Assembly (NCBI RefSeq): GCF_020194175.1
Contig: NZ_JADYVX010000012.1
Coordinates: forward strand, 1-64,000
Origin: Bradyrhizobium sp. BRP22
Lineage (GTDB): Bacteria; Pseudomonadota; Alphaproteobacteria; Rhizobiales; Xanthobacteraceae
DNA length: 64,000 bases
Reading direction: 5' to 3'
The translations under genes were made by a program, and so were the position numbers. Under the pieces are notes generated by a model. That model saw only the letters and a list, made by a program, of their open reading frames with translations. It was not told the origin of the DNA and ran no database searches. Below, one piece after another: positions 61,498-64,000 of the stretch (the first letter of the stretch is position 1; every line of letters starts with the position of its first letter).

Positions 61498-62075
61498 GCA
61501 TTTCCGACCGCGTCCGCATCAAGGACGAGCGCGTGCTCTCCGATGAGCATTACCTGCTGAAGTCCGTGACCTTCGACTATCGCCGGAATGATGGCGGCTG
61601 GCAGACCCAGAATCGCGAAGTGTTCGACCGCGGCAATGCCGCCACGCTGCTGCCGTACAATCTCGCCACGGGGAAGGTCGTGCTGGTGCGGCAGTTCCGC
61701 CTGCCGCCCTTCATCAACGGCCACGACGATCTCATGATCGAAGCAGCCGCGGGCATGCTGGACGACGAAACGCCGGAGAACCGCATCCGCGCCGAGGCGG
61801 AAGAGGAGACCGGTTACCGGCTTCACCACGTCCAGAAGATATTCGAAGCTTTCATGAGCCCGGGCTCGGTGACGGAGAAACTCCACTTCTTCGTCGCCGA
61901 GTATGACGCCTCGATGCGGGTAGGCGACGGCGGCGGCCTTGCCCATGAGGGCGAGGACATCGAGGTACTGGAAATATCGATTGATGAAGCGCAGGCGATG
62001 ATCGCGGACGGCCGCATCGTCGACGCCAAGACCATCATGCTCGTGCAATACGCCGCGCTGAATATTTTCACGTAA
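61494..62075 (+). CDS. NUDIX hydrolase, NudK/ADP-ribose-GDP-mannose pyrophosphatase type
   Basis: From the ATG at 61494 this encodes 193 residues. It opens like NudK (RIKDERVLSDEHYLLKSVTF) and continues NREVFDRGNAATLLPYNLAT, VLVRQFRLPPFINGHD, and the Nudix box around GMLDDETPENRIRAEAEEET (about 87-106). The Nudix box has one unusual position but keeps the EAEEETG core that binds metal. It hydrolyses nucleoside diphosphate sugars such as GDP-mannose or ADP-ribose in the cytoplasm. It overlaps the GNAT gene by 4 bp. Confidence 0.88.
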   Translation: MSISDRVRIKDERVLSDEHYLLKSVTFDYRRNDGGWQTQNREVFDRGNAATLLPYNLATGKVVLVRQFRLPPFINGHDDLMIEAAAGMLDDETPENRIRAEAEEETGYRLHHVQKIFEAFMSPGSVTEKLHFFVAEYDASMRVGDGGGLAHEGEDIEVLEISIDEAQAMIADGRIVDAKTIMLVQYAALNIFT

Positions 62076-62078
62076 AAT

Positions 62079-62132
62079 GTAGGGTGAGCAAAGCGAGGCG
62101 TGCCCACTCTACGATTTTTTGCCTCACCCTAC
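62079..62132. repeat. Palindromic repeat between convergent genes
   Basis: The arms GTAGGGTGAG (62079-62088) and CTCACCCTAC (62123-62132) are perfect inverted repeats enclosing CAAAGCGAGGCGTGCCCACT and a T-run. GTAGGGTG.GCAAAGCG..GCGTGCCCAC is a motif I recognise as a common extragenic repeat in Bradyrhizobium. It lies between the NudK-like and SRAP stop codons and could terminate both. Confidence 0.65.
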
Positions 62133-62136
62133 AGCT

Positions 62137-62895
62137 TCAGAACAAACTCCCCTGCCCGTCGTCTTCCACTGTCGGTGGCTTGCGCGGCGCGGGCCGCTTC
62201 GGCTTCGGCGCTTCCGCCGCACGCTCCTCGTCCGTGATCGGCAGCAGCAATTGCGCATCGTCATTGGCGGCGTGGTTGACCCGCGTCGAGACCTCATGCC
62301 AGACGAATTCGCCGACGGACGGGCCCTTCAGTAGCGGCATCGCCAGCGAGACCTCGTCGTTGCGGCAATCGAGCCAGCGCTCGAAAGCGTCCGGCGAAAT
62401 CGTCACCGGCACGCGATGATGCAATCTCGCCAGATCGGCGCTGGCCGGTGCGGTGATGATCGCAACCGTATCGACCTCCTCGCCGTTCGGGCCCATCCAG
62501 GTCTCCGCCAGCGCCGCGAAGCCGACCGGCTGCTTGTCGCGGCGATAGATGAAGTAGGGCCGTTTGCGGCTGCCCTCATCGTGCCATTCATAATAGCCGT
62601 CGGCAGGGATCAGCGAGCGGCGGCGTCTGATCGCATTCTTGAAGGCGGGCTTCTGCAGCACCGTCTCCGAGCGGGCGTTGAACAAGAGGCCGACCTGACG
62701 GGGATCCTTGACCCAGGCGGGTATCAGGCCCCAGCGCATCAGGCGGAAATGCCGGCTGCCGTTCTCGAGGATCACCACGGGAACGGGTTGGGTCGGCGCG
62801 ATATTGTGCCGCGGCGGGAAATTGGGCTGCTCAACGTAGCCAAAGAGCAGCCTGATCGCCTCCGGCGGCGAGGTGATGACGAAGCGTCCGCACAT
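62137..62895 (-). CDS. SOS response-associated peptidase (SRAP/YedK-like)
   Basis: The 252-residue protein begins MCGRFVITSPPEAIRLLFGY; after Met removal the Cys2 forms the stable crosslink to abasic sites in single-stranded DNA. Further blocks are MRWGLIPAWVKDPRQVGLLF with the following NARSET, SLIPADGYYEW (catalytic Glu region) and RLHHRVPVTISPDAFERWLD (catalytic His). It protects abasic sites during replication. The C-terminus has a Pro/Lys-rich tail. It diverges from the hypothetical gene at 62959. Confidence 0.93.
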   Translation of the reverse strand: MCGRFVITSPPEAIRLLFGYVEQPNFPPRHNIAPTQPVPVVILENGSRHFRLMRWGLIPAWVKDPRQVGLLFNARSETVLQKPAFKNAIRRRRSLIPADGYYEWHDEGSRKRPYFIYRRDKQPVGFAALAETWMGPNGEEVDTVAIITAPASADLARLHHRVPVTISPDAFERWLDCRNDEVSLAMPLLKGPSVGEFVWHEVSTRVNHAANDDAQLLLPITDEERAAEAPKPKRPAPRKPPTVEDDGQGSLF

Positions 62896-62958
62896 ATTCC
62901 GGGAAAACTAGGTAGTCGTTCAGGACCTTTTAACCGCCCCTGTCGAACACTGGTTAGG

Positions 62959-63471
62959 ATGAATTCAATGGGCTTACCAGCAGCGGAATCCGATCGCCCG
63001 ACACCGCGACCGGCAGGCTCGGACGAGGCCCGGGCCGCGCAATTGCGCGCCGCCAACATCAATCCGCGCACCGGGCTTGCCACCGATTACCTCAATCACT
63101 TCAACGAAGCCATCATGCTGCTCGAAATGATTCCGGACATGGCGGAATGCGCCGAGGATTTCATGAGCTGGCGCCCGCTGTCCTATGCCGAGCATTTCAC
63201 GGCCTCCAACTTCAGGGCGCGCGACCTCGCGATCGAGGCCTATGAAGCGGCCGATCCCAAGGTCCGCGCCGAGTTCGACAACATCACGACAACCATGACC
63301 TCGATCCTGACGGCCGTGAGCGCCGCGATGGGCAAGGTGCGTCAGGACAAGACCCGCGCCAAGCTCGCCGAGCAGGCCACGATCTGGGTCAAGCCGCTGG
63401 TCGCACTCGCCGGCGGCATCATCAATGGCGGCACCGAAGCCGACATCGAGCGGATCATGGCGAGCGAGTAG
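62959..63471 (+). CDS. Conserved hypothetical protein
   Basis: I take the ATG at 62959 (MNSMGLPAAESDRPTPRPAG; 170 residues); the frame is open far upstream, but that part is antisense to the SRAP gene. The protein is mainly helical: NINPRTGLATDYLNHFNEAI, MLLEMIPDMAECAEDFMSWR, YAEHFTASNFRARDLAIEAY, MTSILTAVSAAMGKV. It has no membrane segment or signal. I recall homologues in Bradyrhizobium without a known function. It diverges from the SRAP gene with 63 bp between start codons. Confidence 0.75.
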   Translation: MNSMGLPAAESDRPTPRPAGSDEARAAQLRAANINPRTGLATDYLNHFNEAIMLLEMIPDMAECAEDFMSWRPLSYAEHFTASNFRARDLAIEAYEAADPKVRAEFDNITTTMTSILTAVSAAMGKVRQDKTRAKLAEQATIWVKPLVALAGGIINGGTEADIERIMASE

Positions 63472-63572
63472 CGAGAGCGTGGCCATGGCTGGGCTTGACG
63501 AACTCTGCGGTTAACCTTTCGCCGCCAATCGGGCATGATCGGCGCCGATTTCTCTCCGTCCTGGATCGCTTC

Positions 63573-63992
63573 TTGACCTCCCCTGCCCAGCCTGCCCGTC
63601 CCCAGCTTGCCGTTTCCGGCGCAATCTTTCGCGACGGCAAGGTGCTGCTCGTCCGCCGCGCGCGCTCGCCCGGCAAGGGCTTCTATTCGCTGCCGGGCGG
63701 CCGGGTCGAATTCGGCGAATCCCTGCATACGGCGCTGCACCGCGAGGTCGACGAGGAGACCGGGCTCCGCATCGACATTGTCGCGCTGGCCGGCTGGCGC
63801 GAGGTGCTGCCGGGTTCGGCCGGCGGCGAGCATTATCTGATTATGTCGTTCGCGGCGCGATGGGCGGCGGGAGAGCCCAAGCTGAACGATGAGCATGATG
63901 ACTTCAAATGGCTCGATCCTGATGAGATCGGCGATCTCAAGGTCACCGGCGGCCTGCAGGAGGTGATCCAGGCGGCCCGGCGGCTGATTTGA
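63573..63992 (+). CDS. NUDIX hydrolase, ADP-ribose pyrophosphatase-like
   Basis: The Nudix domain spans LAVSGAIFRDGKVLLVRRAR to the Nudix box GGRVEFGESLHTALHREVDE followed by ETGL (about 42-64 from the TTG start), then HDDFKWLDPDEIGDLKVTGG. The start is uncertain: in-frame TTG codons at 63495 and 63573 are the only candidates near the domain, and neither has a good ribosome binding site. I chose 63573 because it begins just before the conserved part. The reaction is hydrolysis of a nucleoside diphosphate linkage; the substrate is unknown. Confidence 0.85.
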   Translation: MTSPAQPARPQLAVSGAIFRDGKVLLVRRARSPGKGFYSLPGGRVEFGESLHTALHREVDEETGLRIDIVALAGWREVLPGSAGGEHYLIMSFAARWAAGEPKLNDEHDDFKWLDPDEIGDLKVTGGLQEVIQAARRLI

Positions 63993-64000
63993 AGCCTTGT

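Noticed and set aside
1..64000. CRISPR array
   Set aside because: No regularly spaced repeat series was seen. The repeated elements present are dispersed palindromes, att copies and short tandem units.

Overview
The window is GC-rich, densely coded chromosomal DNA from an alphaproteobacterium. It most resembles Bradyrhizobium/Rhodopseudomonas (order Hyphomicrobiales). The reasons are family content (CobN-type aerobic cobalamin genes, a BioR-controlled biotin operon with TTATCTATNA-type operators, an HpnP-like radical SAM protein) and interspersed palindromic repeats that I recognise from that group. The genus is an inference from these traits, not from a marker-gene comparison.

Layout. 1-6.3 kb: the edge of an IS5-type transposase, then envelope and housekeeping genes on the minus strand (lytic transglycosylase, parvulin isomerase, amidohydrolase, HdeD-like membrane protein) and a decayed glutaminase gene. 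6.3-18 kb: ThrE-type exporter, oxalate decarboxylase, PepSY protein, thioesterase, acyl-CoA synthetase, AMP nucleosidase, CBS protein, a hydrolase-phosphoribosyltransferase fusion and a class III adenylate cyclase. 18.2-32.6 kb: a cobalamin block with two B12 riboswitches. One precedes btuB on the plus strand. The other precedes a minus-strand operon DUF1636-cobU-cobW-cobN-cobO-cobQ. cobC/cobD-type decarboxylase, btuF, cbiB and cobT sit alongside. 32.6-37.5 kb: bioR diverging from bioBFDA, with three BioR-like sites between them. 37.5-45.8 kb: a LysR regulator diverging from a branched-chain-type ABC transporter (with a fused permease-ATPase), a cyclase-family hydrolase and an amidase, which looks like an uptake-and-hydrolysis operon for an unidentified amide or cyclic amide. 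46-54.4 kb: two small overlapping ORFs, an HpnP-like B12-binding radical SAM protein, a Bcr/CflA exporter, and a compact cassette of GMC (pyranose-oxidase-like) oxidoreductase, Gfo/Idh/MocA oxidoreductase (frameshifted) and an unknown protein.

54.56-58.49 kb is the most unusual part. It is a 3.9 kb island inserted at the 3' end of tRNA-Pro(CGG) and bounded by 47-bp direct repeats of the tRNA. Both ends carry paired TGTACCC repeats that look like integrase arm sites, but there is no integrase. Its cargo is a compact minus-strand set: a membrane-anchored unknown protein, a protein resembling a DarT-like ADP-ribosyltransferase that is broken at a G6 run, and an AbiV-family (HEPN) abortive-infection protein. 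A convergent gene of unknown function completes it. I read this as a candidate phage-defence island that depends on a recombinase supplied elsewhere.

58.4-64 kb returns to core genes: tRNA-Pro, Sua5, a GlcD-like FAD oxidase, GNAT and NudK-like genes in a translationally coupled run, SRAP/YedK, a conserved hypothetical gene and a NUDIX hydrolase.
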